Source: Actinomycetota bacterium (lineage in GTDB: Bacteria > Actinomycetota > AC-67). From it: a stretch of DNA of 64,000 bases. The translations under genes and the position numbers were made by a program. Every line of letters starts with the position of its first letter. Positions within the stretch are counted from its first letter, which is position 1. Below are positions 25,451-34,603 of this stretch, one piece after another. The DNA is taken from the NCBI GenBank assembly GCA_041658565.1, contig JBAZZY010000005.1, positions 1 through 64,000 of the forward strand, written 5' to 3'. The notes below the pieces were generated by a model that made no database searches, was not told the DNA's origin, and worked only from the letters and a program-made list of their open reading frames with translations.

Positions 25451-26596
25451 CTACAGGCCGTAGGTCTTGGCGATGATCTCCTTCATGATCTCGGTCGTGC
25501 CGCCGCCGATCGGACCGAGCCGGGAATCGCGCCACGCGCGCTGCGCGGGGAACTCCATCATGTAGCCGTATCCGCCGTGGACCTGCAGCACTTCGTCGGA
25601 AACCTTCCAGTCGAGCTCGGTCGCCAGCCATTTCGCCATCGAAACCTCACGTGTTGCGTCCTCGCCCGCGACGAACTTGCGCAACGCGTGATAGGTGAGG
25701 GCCTTTGCCGCGGTGATCTCGGTGGCCAGATCCGCAAACCGATGCTTCCAGACCTGGAACTTCGCAAGCGGACGCTTAAAGACCACGCGCTCGCGCGCGT
25801 AGGAGATCCCCATCTCGAGAATCTTCTCGGCGGATGCGACGGCGCCCAGCGCCATGATCAAACGCTCCCACTGGAAGTTCTGCATGATGTAGACGAAGCC
25901 CTTGTCTTGCTCGCCGAGCAAATTCTCGGCGGGGACACGGCACTCGTCGAAGAACAACTCGGCGGTGTGACTCGTCCGCCACCCGACCGTTTCGATCCGC
26001 CGCGAGGAAAAGCCCGGCGTGTCCTTCTCCACGACGATGAGCGAGATCCCGCCGTAGCCCTCTGCGCCGGTGCGTACGGCCACCACCACGTAGTCGGCTT
26101 TGGAGCCGTTGGTGATGAAGATCTTTTGGCCGTTCAGCACGTACGAGTCGCCGTCGCGCACCGCGCGCGTGCGAAGTCCGGCCACGTCGGAGCCGGCGTC
26201 GGGCTCCGTCACCGCGAAGGCGCCGATAGCGCGCCCGGCAATCGAGGGAACTAGCCAGCGCTTACGCTGCTCCTCGTCGCCGAACTTGTAGACGTACAGC
26301 GAACCCAGATCCTTGTGGCCGCCGATTCCCGCAGCAACACCGCCGGAGCCGCATAGAGCGATCTCTTCCGTCAGGACGGCGTCGGCCAGGTAGTCCGGAC
26401 CCGACCCACCGTAGGCCTCTTCGTACTTCAGACCGAGCAGACCAAGCTCACCCATCCGCTCGTACAGCGAGCGGGGGAAGTCCCCGGCTTCTTCCCATGC
26501 CTCGACGTTGGGAGCGATCTCGCGCTGAATGAAGTCGCGCGCGGACACCCGAAACGCGTCGTGCTCTTCAGTGAATAACTCGAACCGTGGCTCCAT
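25451..26596 (-). CDS. Acyl-CoA dehydrogenase
   Basis: 381 residues, standard length. FAD-binding and substrate motifs are present: GAFAVTEPDAGSDVAGLRT (FAD/acyl-CoA contact), QKIFITNGSKADYVVV, and the C-terminal HGGYGYMMEFPAQRAWRDSR and GGTTEIMKEIIAKTYGL. The enzyme introduces a 2,3 double bond into acyl-CoA in beta-oxidation or branched-chain amino-acid breakdown. It follows a second paralogue by 2 nt; both end in near-identical tails (IIAKTYGL and VIAKTMGL), indicating tandem duplication. Confidence 0.9.
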   Translation of the reverse strand: MEPRFELFTEEHDAFRVSARDFIQREIAPNVEAWEEAGDFPRSLYERMGELGLLGLKYEEAYGGSGPDYLADAVLTEEIALCGSGGVAAGIGGHKDLGSLYVYKFGDEEQRKRWLVPSIAGRAIGAFAVTEPDAGSDVAGLRTRAVRDGDSYVLNGQKIFITNGSKADYVVVAVRTGAEGYGGISLIVVEKDTPGFSSRRIETVGWRTSHTAELFFDECRVPAENLLGEQDKGFVYIMQNFQWERLIMALGAVASAEKILEMGISYARERVVFKRPLAKFQVWKHRFADLATEITAAKALTYHALRKFVAGEDATREVSMAKWLATELDWKVSDEVLQVHGGYGYMMEFPAQRAWRDSRLGPIGGGTTEIMKEIIAKTYGL

Positions 26597-26598
26597 GG

Positions 26599-27762
26599 CT
26601 ACAGACCCATCGTCTTGGCGATGACTTCACGCATGACTTCGTCGGCGCCGCCACCGATGCGGATGAGGCGAGCATCGCGCCACGCGCGTTGCACCGGCAG
26701 CTCCATCGAGTACCCCATCCCGCCGAAGATCTGCATGGCGTGATTGGCGACACGATTAACCACAAGGCCGCCGTAGAGCTTGGCCATCGAGATCTCCTTT
26801 ACCGGGTACTCGCCCTTGCCGAACCTCCAGGCCGCGTCGTAGACGAGCGCGCGCGCAGCCTCGATCTCGGTCGCCATCTCGGCGAGCCGATGTGAGATCG
26901 CCTGGAACTTGCCGATCGGCTTTCCGAACGCCTTGCGCTCCTTCGCGTAGGCGATGCAGCGCTCCAGCAGCAACTGCGACCCCGCGATGCTGCCGGCCGT
27001 CCCGACGAGACGCTCACCCTGCAGCTCCCACATGATCTGCTTGAATCCCTCGCCCTCAACACCGAGCAGAGCCTCGGCTGGGAGGCGCACGTCTTCGATA
27101 GAGATCTCGGCGGTATCCGATGAGAGCATCCCGACTTTGTGCAGCCGCTTGGACACTTTCCATCCGGGCGTGTCGGTCGGGACGATGAACAAGCTGAAGC
27201 CGCCGTAACCGGCTTCCTTGTTGGTACGCGCGACCAGCGTGCAGAAATGCGCGCGGCATCCATTTGTGATGAAGATCTTGCTGCCGTTGATCACCCAGTC
27301 GGTTCCGTCACGCACTGCGGTCGTCTTGATGTTGGCGACATCGCTGCCCGCCTCGGGCTCGGTGATGCCCAGACACGCGATCTTAGTGCCGCGAATCGCA
27401 GGCACCAGGTACTCCTGCTTCTGCGCCTCGGTCCCAAACTCCAAGACCGGAGGCGTCGCCATGTCGGTTTGCACGGCGACGGCCATTCCGACACCACCGG
27501 AGCCGCAGCGCGCGATCTCTTCCTTCAGCACGAGGGTGGAGATGTAGTCCCCACCTTGACCGCCGTACTTCTCAGGGAATGCCAGACCCAGGTAGCCCTG
27601 CTCCCCGAGCTTGGTGAACACCCAGTCCGGGAAGTCCCCCGCTGCCTCCCACTCCTCGGCGTACGGCGCCAGCTCACGCTCGACGAACGCGCGAACGCTA
27701 ACCCGCAACGCGTCGTGCTCGGGGCTGAAGATCGAACTGCGAATCGCACCCGTCGTAGACAT
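26599..27762 (-). CDS. Acyl-CoA dehydrogenase, tandem paralogue
   Basis: 387 residues. Motifs include LGITEPEAGSDVANIKTT, SKIFITNGCRAHFCTLVA, FGGMGYSMELPVQRAWRDAR and GGGADEVMREVIAKTMGL. The catalytic base position should be in the Gly/Glu-rich segment before the C-terminus, but I cannot place it with certainty. I chose ATG 27762: TATCAT (27770-27775) precedes it by 7 nt, a leaderless arrangement, whereas further upstream starts have nothing. First gene of a two-gene operon. Confidence 0.9.
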   Translation of the reverse strand: MSTTGAIRSSIFSPEHDALRVSVRAFVERELAPYAEEWEAAGDFPDWVFTKLGEQGYLGLAFPEKYGGQGGDYISTLVLKEEIARCGSGGVGMAVAVQTDMATPPVLEFGTEAQKQEYLVPAIRGTKIACLGITEPEAGSDVANIKTTAVRDGTDWVINGSKIFITNGCRAHFCTLVARTNKEAGYGGFSLFIVPTDTPGWKVSKRLHKVGMLSSDTAEISIEDVRLPAEALLGVEGEGFKQIMWELQGERLVGTAGSIAGSQLLLERCIAYAKERKAFGKPIGKFQAISHRLAEMATEIEAARALVYDAAWRFGKGEYPVKEISMAKLYGGLVVNRVANHAMQIFGGMGYSMELPVQRAWRDARLIRIGGGADEVMREVIAKTMGL

Positions 27763-28015
27763 GGCGCGCATGATACCCGCACACCCCGTGCGCACCGCCA
27801 ACTCACCCTGCATCGGCCTCGCGCATGTGCACTAAGGAATCTGCACTACCCAATGGTGGTGCCGAGAGGTCTTTTCGCGACGACCGCTCGGGAGTGTGCT
27901 TTGGAGGCGATCGGAGATGTGGGAGCCCTCCGGCCGACCCCGCATCAACAACAACCACGCGGGGACGATCTACGCGTTCCCGCGATGGTGCTGGAGCACA
28001 AGGAGCAGATACCGA

Positions 28016-28486
28016 ATGGCGACCGTCCTGATCGTGGAAGACGAGCCCGACCTCGCCGTCTACGAAGCGAAACTGCTGGAGGACGCGGGCCACTGTGTGG
28101 TCATGTGCGGCGGGTCACGCACGCCCAAGGGCGGCTGCGACCTCATCCGCTGCGGCGTGTGCGCCGTCCCAGAGACGGTCGACGTCATCCTGTTCTCGTG
28201 CCGGCTGTTCGCCCCGCTGGAAGGCCAGACCTCTGAGGGCGCGCGCATGATTCGCGCCTATCGCTCCCACCCGCGCTACAGCCACATCCCATTGCTCGTG
28301 GTCTTCGTGACCGGGTCCACGCATTTGCCGGGGACGGGCCCGATCGAACTGATCGGCAAGTTCAACAGTCCGACGTCGGTGTTGGACTCGGTTTCACGCC
28401 TGCTGCAGACCGACCGGCGCGATCACTCGGGCCGCGGACCGCTCGCCGGAACCGAGAAAGAAAAGGTCGAACCGCGGCGCGGCTGA
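28016..28486 (+). CDS. Cysteine-rich degenerate receiver-like protein
   Basis: 156 residues. The start TVLIVEDEPDLAVYEAKLLE is a CheY-like beta1-alpha1 with acidic pair Glu8/Asp9. Where the phospho-acceptor Asp should be, the strand reads VDVILFSC with Ser61. Cysteines cluster at 27, 31, 41, 46, 49 and 62. A late Lys115 (IGKF) may match the conserved receiver lysine. So it is probably a non-phosphorylatable pseudo-receiver; metal binding or redox sensing by the cysteines is only a guess. AAGGAG lies 10 nt upstream of the ATG. Its 3' end overlaps the convergent histidine kinase gene by 64 nt. Confidence 0.65.
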   Translation: MATVLIVEDEPDLAVYEAKLLEDAGHCVVMCGGSRTPKGGCDLIRCGVCAVPETVDVILFSCRLFAPLEGQTSEGARMIRAYRSHPRYSHIPLLVVFVTGSTHLPGTGPIELIGKFNSPTSVLDSVSRLLQTDRRDHSGRGPLAGTEKEKVEPRRG

Positions 28487-29688
28487 CTCTCCACCCAGAT
28501 CGTCCCCCCGTGCGCCTCGACGATTTGGCGGCTGATGTACAGACCCAGCCCCGTGCCCTTGACGTGCTCCATCCCCGGCTTGCGAACGCGCGCGAAGCGC
28601 TGGAACAAACGCGGACGGTCCTCAGGCGCGATTCCGATTCCATGGTCCTCGATGCTTACTACAAGAGTGTCGGCCTCAGCGCGCGCCGACACCGTCACGC
28701 TCGTGCCGTCGGACGAGTACCGGATCGCATTGCTCAGCAGGTTGTAGACGACCTGCTTCATCCGGTCGCGATCCCCGCGGATCGGCGGAAGGTCGCCGGG
28801 CACCTCCGAGATCAGCATCCGTTCGGGCGCGACGCTGCGCATCTCCTCGATGGACTCCTCAAGCAAGGCGCGGGGATCGTAGGGATAGAAGGCGTAGGTG
28901 AACTCCCCTGCTTCCATACGTGCGACGTCCATGACGTCCTCGACAAGAGTCGAGAGCCGGTCGGCTTCGTCGACGATGACTTCGGTGAACCGCCTGTGCT
29001 CCTTCACCGAGAACCTCTCGGGCCGGTCGCGCAGAAGAATCGCGTACCCACGCATGGTCGCAATCGGGTTGCGAAGCTCGTGAGAGACCATCGCCACGAA
29101 GTCCGCGCGCATGCGGTCGAGTTCGCGCAGTCGCTCAACCGTCTCGTGGTCACGAGAGAACATCGCCGCGTTGTCGATTGAAACCGCGGCGAGCGCCGCA
29201 AAGCTGACGGCCATCGCCTCGTCCTCGTCGGAAAACTCGTCCGCGCCGATCTTTTCCGAGAGGTAGAGGTCCCCGAGCACCTGGCCTCGGTGTCGGATCG
29301 GGACCCCGAGAAACGACCGCATGTGAGGATGATCCGGCGGGAACCCCGATGCACGCGGATCCTCCCCAAGGTCCTGCGAGCGCACCGGTTTGCCGCCGCG
29401 AAGCACCACACCGAGGATGCCCTTGCCGACGGGAGGATGACCAATGCGCTCAGCGGTCTCAGTCGTCAGGCCGTCATGCACGAATCGGACGATCCGGCCC
29501 TCCTGCCAAACGCTGAGCGCCCCGTACTTCGCGCCTATGAGCGCGCGCGCAACATCTACGATCCGTTGCAGCAGGGCGTCCAACTCCAACTCGGAAGCCA
29601 GAGCGACGGCCGCGCTGGTGAAAGCCGCCAACCGGCCCTGTTCGTCGTTTCCGCTACGTTGTTGGTCCGAGTCGGTGGCGTTTTCCAC
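28423..29688 (-). CDS. GAF-domain sensor histidine kinase
   Basis: 421 residues, cytoplasmic. An N-terminal GAF domain (about 25-185, DevS-like LIGAKYGALSVWQ and SFLGVPIRHRGQVLGDLYLS) is followed by a HisKA dimerisation helix with the phospho-acceptor in MVSHELRNPIATMRG and a HATPase with DRMKQVVYNLLSNAIRYS and HVKGTGLGLYISRQIV. GTG start at 29688 has a strong AAGGAGG. It is divergent from the NarL-type regulator at 29761, a plausible partner. Confidence 0.88.
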   Translation of the reverse strand: MENATDSDQQRSGNDEQGRLAAFTSAAVALASELELDALLQRIVDVARALIGAKYGALSVWQEGRIVRFVHDGLTTETAERIGHPPVGKGILGVVLRGGKPVRSQDLGEDPRASGFPPDHPHMRSFLGVPIRHRGQVLGDLYLSEKIGADEFSDEDEAMAVSFAALAAVSIDNAAMFSRDHETVERLRELDRMRADFVAMVSHELRNPIATMRGYAILLRDRPERFSVKEHRRFTEVIVDEADRLSTLVEDVMDVARMEAGEFTYAFYPYDPRALLEESIEEMRSVAPERMLISEVPGDLPPIRGDRDRMKQVVYNLLSNAIRYSSDGTSVTVSARAEADTLVVSIEDHGIGIAPEDRPRLFQRFARVRKPGMEHVKGTGLGLYISRQIVEAHGGTIWVESQPRRGSTFSFSVPASGPRPE

Positions 29689-29760
29689 GCCGGCCTCCTT
29701 GCATTGCCAGCCCGGTCCATCCAGTCTATCGGAGAAGCAGGAACCCCAGAGGTCGAGGTC

Positions 29761-30417
29761 ATGACAGACACAACTTCACAAAAACGGATCAAAGTTCTCA
29801 TCGTAGACGACCACAAAGTCTTCGCCGAAGGCCTGATGAAGGCACTCGAGGATCAGCCGGGAATCGAGGTGGTCGGGATGGCCCACTCCGTCGAAGCTGC
29901 GCTCGCCGGCGCGCGCCGAGGCAAGCCCGACGTCGTCCTTATGGACTTCGACCTGCCCGACGGCAACGGCGCCGAAGCGACGACCCAGATCAAGCAAGAC
30001 CTGCCGGCCACCAAGGTTGTCATGCTCACCTCGTTCACCGACGAGAAGGTGTTGGTCGCGGCAATCGAAGCGGGATGCTCGGGGTACGTCACCAAGCACA
30101 AGGCCACCGAGGAAGTGCTCGCGGCGGTGCGCGCGGCTCACGCGGGCGAGGCGCTGATCTCGCCGTCGATGCTTGCGCGCGTGCTCCCGCGCTTGCACCG
30201 CAGCTACCGCGGCCTCGGATCGGACCTGACACCCCGCGAGCGCGAGATCCTGACCCTGCTCGCCGACGGGCTCGCCACCGGAGCGATCGCCGAAGCGCTG
30301 GTGATCAGCCCCCACACGGTCCGCAACCACACTCAGAGCATCTTGATCAAGCTGCAGGCGCACTCGAAGCTGGAAGCGGTGGCGACGGCCGTTCGCGAAG
30401 GCATCGTCGATCGCTAG
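29761..30417 (+). CDS. NarL/FixJ-family response regulator
   Basis: 218 residues: receiver with KVLIVDDHKVFAEGL, phospho-acceptor Asp62 in VVLMDFDLPDG and the conserved Lys in VTKHKA, then a LuxR-type HTH (about 155-215) with LTPREREILTLLADGLATGA and SPHTVRNHTQSIL. It binds DNA on phosphorylation. The ATG has a GAGGT 4-5 nt upstream. Divergent from the GAF kinase with 72 bp between, the probable cognate pair. Confidence 0.92.
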   Translation: MTDTTSQKRIKVLIVDDHKVFAEGLMKALEDQPGIEVVGMAHSVEAALAGARRGKPDVVLMDFDLPDGNGAEATTQIKQDLPATKVVMLTSFTDEKVLVAAIEAGCSGYVTKHKATEEVLAAVRAAHAGEALISPSMLARVLPRLHRSYRGLGSDLTPREREILTLLADGLATGAIAEALVISPHTVRNHTQSILIKLQAHSKLEAVATAVREGIVDR

Positions 30418-30429
30418 GGCGGCCCGCGG

Positions 30430-30459
30430 GGCCGGAACCGGCTATTGCCGGTCCCGGCC
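30430..30459. terminator. Strong GC hairpin between convergent genes
   Basis: GGCCGG-A-ACCGGC, loop TATT, GCCGGT-C-CCGGCC: a 13-nt arm with a single mismatch. It lies between the NarL regulator and the Flp-like pilin. No T-run follows, so termination efficiency is uncertain. Confidence 0.55.
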
Positions 30460-30483
30460 GTCGTTCGGGCACTGGCCTGCGAA

Positions 30484-30702
30484 TCAGGCAAACATCAGAG
30501 TGACCTTGTCCATGATCGACTGAAAGAAGCCCTCAACGGCTCCTCCCTTGGCCCAGTTCAGCATGAGCAACGCGATGCTGGCCGCCACCAGAATGACGAG
30601 CGTGTACTCCGTCGTGGACTGACCGGCCTGCCCCGCGATGCGCGCGCGCGCCGCAAGCCTCCGCAACCCGGCGCAGACCTTCTCGAACAACAAACGACCC
30701 AT
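30484..30702 (-). CDS. Flp-family type IVb pilin-like protein
   Basis: 72 residues: a basic N-terminus, then GQAGQSTTEYTLVILVAASI, where the Glu-Tyr pair after a Gly/Ala-Gly processing site and the following hydrophobic helix are typical of Flp/Tad pilins and actinobacterial DUF4244 proteins. The likely cleavage is after Gly before QSTTEY. It is the structural subunit candidate of the Tad genes just upstream (30781-34503). No prepilin peptidase is seen in the window. Confidence 0.82.
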   Translation of the reverse strand: MGRLLFEKVCAGLRRLAARARIAGQAGQSTTEYTLVILVAASIALLMLNWAKGGAVEGFFQSIMDKVTLMFA

Positions 30703-30780
30703 CTTCGATTCCCTCCTCTCCCTCGCTTTGACCCGTCCCTCGGACGCCGCGCGCCCGATCCCGGCAGGGCTTCTCCCCGC

Positions 30781-31557
30781 TCAGGCTCCCCCCAGAGTGC
30801 GAATCGCCGACACTGCGATCGGCGCAACCGTCAACAGCACGAACGCGGGAAGGAAGCAGAACACAAGGGGAAAGACCATCTTCAGGGGCGCGGTTTGCGC
30901 CTCGGTCTCGGCTGCAGCCCGGGCGCGCGCCCGCAGTTCCGCGGCCTGAGAGAGCAGCGCACTCGACACCGAGGTACCGAATCGCTCCGCGCGGGCCAGC
31001 GACGCCATCACGCTGTGGATCTCATCGCCGCCGGCGTGCTCGACCACGTGGCGATAGGCGCGCGCGCGCGGACACCCCACCTCGAGCGCGCGAACACCCT
31101 TTGAAAAGGCCTCGCCGAGCGGTCCCGGAGTAGACGGAGCGACGATGCGCAACGCGCGCTCGATGCTCATCCCGGCAAGGACGCACGTCGCGAGGCGATC
31201 AAGCGCCGGCGCGAGAGCGCGCCGAACCTCTTGCGCGCGAGCGCGGTCGCTGCGCAAGTGCATCGAACATCCGACGCGCCAGCCCACCCACGCGCCGAGC
31301 GGAACCGCTGCGAGCGAACGAGCACCGGAAGCGAAGTTCCCCACGAGAAACGCCGTCGAGACGGCCGTGAGGGCGCAACGGCCGACAAGAACCGCGCGAA
31401 GCTCGACGGCACGCGGTTCCGTCGCCTCCGCCCAGCGCCGCACCAACGGTACGCACTGGAGAACGCGACCAAGCTTCGCGAGAACACCCGAACCGTGCGC
31501 ACGAGGCGCAATCGCCATACGGACGCGCAACCGCTGCGCTCGCGACGTCGGCCTCAC
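30781..31557 (-). CDS. tadC: Tad pilus inner-membrane protein TadC (T2SSF domain)
   Basis: 258 residues. Type II secretion F domain with LDRLATCVLAGMSIERALRI and a C-terminal helix pair in LKMVFPLVFCFLPAFVLLTV. It forms the membrane platform with TadB. ATGA overlap with TadB upstream. The basic N-terminal extension is long for the family. Confidence 0.82.
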   Translation of the reverse strand: MRPTSRAQRLRVRMAIAPRAHGSGVLAKLGRVLQCVPLVRRWAEATEPRAVELRAVLVGRCALTAVSTAFLVGNFASGARSLAAVPLGAWVGWRVGCSMHLRSDRARAQEVRRALAPALDRLATCVLAGMSIERALRIVAPSTPGPLGEAFSKGVRALEVGCPRARAYRHVVEHAGGDEIHSVMASLARAERFGTSVSSALLSQAAELRARARAAAETEAQTAPLKMVFPLVFCFLPAFVLLTVAPIAVSAIRTLGGA

Positions 31558-32363
31558 CCCTGCCTCACCAAAGCACGCGTCCAGAGAAACCCGACCGCTT
31601 CAAGCCCAAGTCCCGCAGCCAGCAGCACCCATCCGATCGGGTCGTGAAGCAGCGTCCGGAGTTGTGCGCGGCCACCGGACCCCGCCGTCACGAAGAAAGC
31701 CAACGGCATCGAACCGACCACCATCGCAGACATTCGTGCCTGCGCCGTAGCCGCGCGACGGTCGCGCGCCAGTCGTTCGCGATCAACCAACGACTCGACC
31801 GCCGCGTCCAAGATCGCCGGCAGGTTCGCGCCGGCCGCGCGGCCGATTCGCATCGTTTCGGCAGCCGCCGCGGCCTCCGTCGATCCGGCGGTTTCCGCGA
31901 ACACATCGAGTGCGCGGCCGAGAGGGGCTCCCACTTGCATGTGTCGCACCGCTGCATCAAGCGCGACGTGCAACGGTGCAGGGACCTCGTCGCGCGCGCA
32001 CTCAATCGCTTGCGCGAGGTTACGCCCTGCGCGCAACGCCGTCGCCGTCGCTCGTAGGGCGTCCGGGAGCTGCCGATCCACGTGTTGCGATCGCGCGCGC
32101 CGCAGGCGCGCGCGAGACAGCGGTTCCCAAGCAAGCCCGCCTGCCGTTCCCGCAAGCGCGAGCGACAACCCTCCCGCTGCCGCACCGGCGAGCAATCCGG
32201 CCGTCGCTCGGGCCAAGGACACGCGATCCACCGCCACGGCGAGCCGTTCAACAGCACGCAGCCGCACTCCGCCGAGGCTCCGGGCGCGCGCGCCGAGTCG
32301 CGCGCGCCCGGAGAACCACGCCAGGATCCCAAGACATACCGCAAGCGTCACCGCGCCGACCAC
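31554..32363 (-). CDS. tadB: Tad pilus inner-membrane protein TadB (T2SSF domain)
   Basis: 269 residues with an N-terminal helix pair, the T2SSF segment RQLPDALRATATALRAGRNL with QAIECARDEVPAPL, and C-terminal helices from about 225 onward. It partners TadC in the assembly platform. The start overlaps the end of the ATPase gene by 16 nt. Confidence 0.82.
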   Translation of the reverse strand: MVGAVTLAVCLGILAWFSGRARLGARARSLGGVRLRAVERLAVAVDRVSLARATAGLLAGAAAGGLSLALAGTAGGLAWEPLSRARLRRARSQHVDRQLPDALRATATALRAGRNLAQAIECARDEVPAPLHVALDAAVRHMQVGAPLGRALDVFAETAGSTEAAAAAETMRIGRAAGANLPAILDAAVESLVDRERLARDRRAATAQARMSAMVVGSMPLAFFVTAGSGGRAQLRTLLHDPIGWVLLAAGLGLEAVGFLWTRALVRQG

Positions 32364-33505
32364 GACGCACCCCCTCGGGTTTGGAACTTCGACTCCAGCG
32401 TGAGCGCACCGTCGTGCGCAACCACCTCACACACGGCAGTCAGGCGGCGCGCGCCGTCGGCTACCCGGGAAACGTGAACCACAAGATCAAGCGCAGCTTC
32501 CAGTTGCGGTCGCACGGCGGCCTGCGACAGACCTGCCTCACCGAGCGCGGCCATCGCCTCCAGTCGAGGCAGCAAGTCGGTCGGCGAATTCGCGTGCGCG
32601 GTGCTCATCGAGCCGTCGTGGCCCGTGTTCATCGCTTGCAACATGTCCAGCACTTCGCCGCCGCGAACCTCGCCGACGATGATTCGGTCCGGACGCATCC
32701 GCAGGGCATTGCGCACCAGATCCCGCACGGTCACCCGGCCGCGTCCCTCGACGTTCGCCGGCCGCGTCTCGAGCGCGACTACGTGATCGCGCTGGAGACG
32801 AAGCTCTGCCGCGTCTTCAATCGTGATCACCCGTTCGTGGTCGGGGATGTGGGCCGCAAGGGCGCCGAGCAACGTCGTCTTGCCCGCGCCGGCCCCTCCG
32901 CACACGATAAGGCTGCGGCGCGCGCGCACTGCTTCGACCAGGAACTCAGCCCACTCGGCCGGCATCGCCCCGCGCGCCACAAGGTCGTCGACGGTGAGCG
33001 GGACCGCCGAAAACCGGCGGATCGTGATCGTCGGCCCCCCAACCGCGAGCGGCGGCAAGATTGCATGCACGCGGGATCCGTCCGGCAAGCGCGCGTCCAC
33101 CCACGGCGAACTCTCGTCGATACGCAGCCCCAGCGGGGCAACGATCCGGTCGATGACGTGACGCACGGCTTCGTCGCCCGAGAGAGTAACCGGCGCGCGC
33201 TCGATGCGTCCGTTGCGCTCGACGTATACGCGCGAGCACCCATTCACCATCACTTCGGTCACGGATGGGTCGCGCAGCAACGGCTCCAGCGGACCGAGAC
33301 CCGTGATCTCGTCCGACAGTTCGCGCACCAGCGTTGCCATCTCAGCGGGCGCAACGGCGACGCGCTCTTCGGACAGGTAACGCGCGACCGCAGCACGCAC
33401 ACGCACGCGGCGTTCCCATCGCGACGGCTCATGCATCATCGCCGGCTCCTCCGCCAGAAGCCGCTCTTGCACGCGCGAGCGCATCGTGACCGCGTCGACG
33501 TTCAT
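32348..33505 (-). CDS. tadA: Tad secretion ATPase TadA/CpaF
   Basis: 385 residues, type II/IV secretion ATPase. The N-terminal part has DPSVTEVMVNGCSRVYVER; Walker A is CGGAGAGKTTLLGAL; the Asp box and Walker B lie in VITIEDAAELRLQ and RPDRIIVGEVRGGE; the His box is HDGSMSTAHANSP. It powers pilus assembly. ATGA overlap with the CpaE-like gene upstream. Confidence 0.9.
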   Translation of the reverse strand: MNVDAVTMRSRVQERLLAEEPAMMHEPSRWERRVRVRAAVARYLSEERVAVAPAEMATLVRELSDEITGLGPLEPLLRDPSVTEVMVNGCSRVYVERNGRIERAPVTLSGDEAVRHVIDRIVAPLGLRIDESSPWVDARLPDGSRVHAILPPLAVGGPTITIRRFSAVPLTVDDLVARGAMPAEWAEFLVEAVRARRSLIVCGGAGAGKTTLLGALAAHIPDHERVITIEDAAELRLQRDHVVALETRPANVEGRGRVTVRDLVRNALRMRPDRIIVGEVRGGEVLDMLQAMNTGHDGSMSTAHANSPTDLLPRLEAMAALGEAGLSQAAVRPQLEAALDLVVHVSRVADGARRLTAVCEVVAHDGALTLESKFQTRGGASWSAR

Positions 33506-34503
33506 GCGTGGTCCGTTCGCAAGGCGCGCGCCAGCGTCGTTATCGTGCGTGACGCGCGGGCCCGCGCCGGAGGAAGTGCTCCGAGGTCGGCGGCGCGCGC
33601 GACGCCGCCGTCCTGCGGAACAACTCCGAGCATCTCAGCACCGAGCGCCGCCGCGACATCCCGGGTTGCGATTCCCGAGCGTCGCTCGCGCCGCAAGACG
33701 AAGAACACCGGACTTGGGAGTCGTTCAGCCAAGGCGCGCGCGCCGCGGACCGAGGCGACGTCGTTGGCGAGCACAACGACTCTCGCGTCCGCCGCGGCCG
33801 CGGCCGCGCGCGCCGATTCCGAGGTCACGCCCCCGCAGTCCAACACCGTCACCGGAGACGTCTCGCGACATGCCCGGACCAGCCCGTGCACGGCGGCGAC
33901 CGGCGGAAGGTCCGCCGACGCACGCGCGTGCAACGCGCGGACGCCGGCAACGTGCGGCTCAAGCGCGCCCTCGACCGACTCGGGCGCGCAATCGTCCAAA
34001 CCCACAAGATCGTGAAGCGTTCGTACCGGATCGGTCGTCGCGAAGGTCCGCTGTCCCGCCCCCGGGGCGAGATCCACGATTACCGCGGGAGCCCAGGCGC
34101 GCGCCAGCGCGGCGGCCAGCATCGTCGCGCCGACTCCGCCGCGCGCGCCACCCACCGCGCACACCCATCCCGACGCCGCGCGACGCACACCGCCCGATGC
34201 GGCGCGTACCACCGCTCCGGGCAGCCGAGCCGCCTCCTGCGGCCAGCAGACTATGTCGCGCGCACCGAGCGCCAACGCCGCGCGCGCCGCGCGCAGCGGC
34301 TCACCGTCCGCGAGTGCCACCAGGGGCAGTCGCGGCGATCGCAACATCACCAGCCGTTCGCCCCCGGCAACGAGCACGTGCCCGGTTTCGGCGTCGGCCG
34401 AAGTCGCCGTCACAAACAAGCCCCGCGCCGCCTCCAGCACCTCGGCGATCTGCTCGCATACCGCAGGATCGTCGTGAGCGACGACGACTCCGATGTCTTC
34501 CAT
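33502..34503 (-). CDS. CpaE/TadZ-like (septum-site-determining, Ssd) protein
   Basis: 333 residues. A receiver-like N-terminal region (about 1-115) lacking clear phosphorylation residues, followed by a MinD/ParA-type P-loop GGARGGVGATMLAAALA with a deviant Walker A in which Thr follows Gly-Ala. TadZ proteins localise the pilus machinery. The ATG at 34503 has GGAGGG 9 nt upstream; the TTG two codons earlier is too close to it. It heads the four-gene coupled Tad operon. Confidence 0.8.
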   Translation of the reverse strand: MEDIGVVVAHDDPAVCEQIAEVLEAARGLFVTATSADAETGHVLVAGGERLVMLRSPRLPLVALADGEPLRAARAALALGARDIVCWPQEAARLPGAVVRAASGGVRRAASGWVCAVGGARGGVGATMLAAALARAWAPAVIVDLAPGAGQRTFATTDPVRTLHDLVGLDDCAPESVEGALEPHVAGVRALHARASADLPPVAAVHGLVRACRETSPVTVLDCGGVTSESARAAAAAADARVVVLANDVASVRGARALAERLPSPVFFVLRRERRSGIATRDVAAALGAEMLGVVPQDGGVARAADLGALPPARARASRTITTLARALRTDHA

Positions 34504-34603
34504 CCGCAAGGGCCCTCCACAGGCGGTGACCGACGGGAAGGCGGGGAGGACGGCAGCCTAGGAGCGCGAGAACCCAGCCACAACGCACGATTGCGGGTTC
34601 GGG

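Noticed and set aside
31910..34015. 701-codon open frame on the plus strand
   Set aside because: It lies entirely antisense to the Tad genes, whose protein motifs are unmistakable; long shadow frames are common at this GC.
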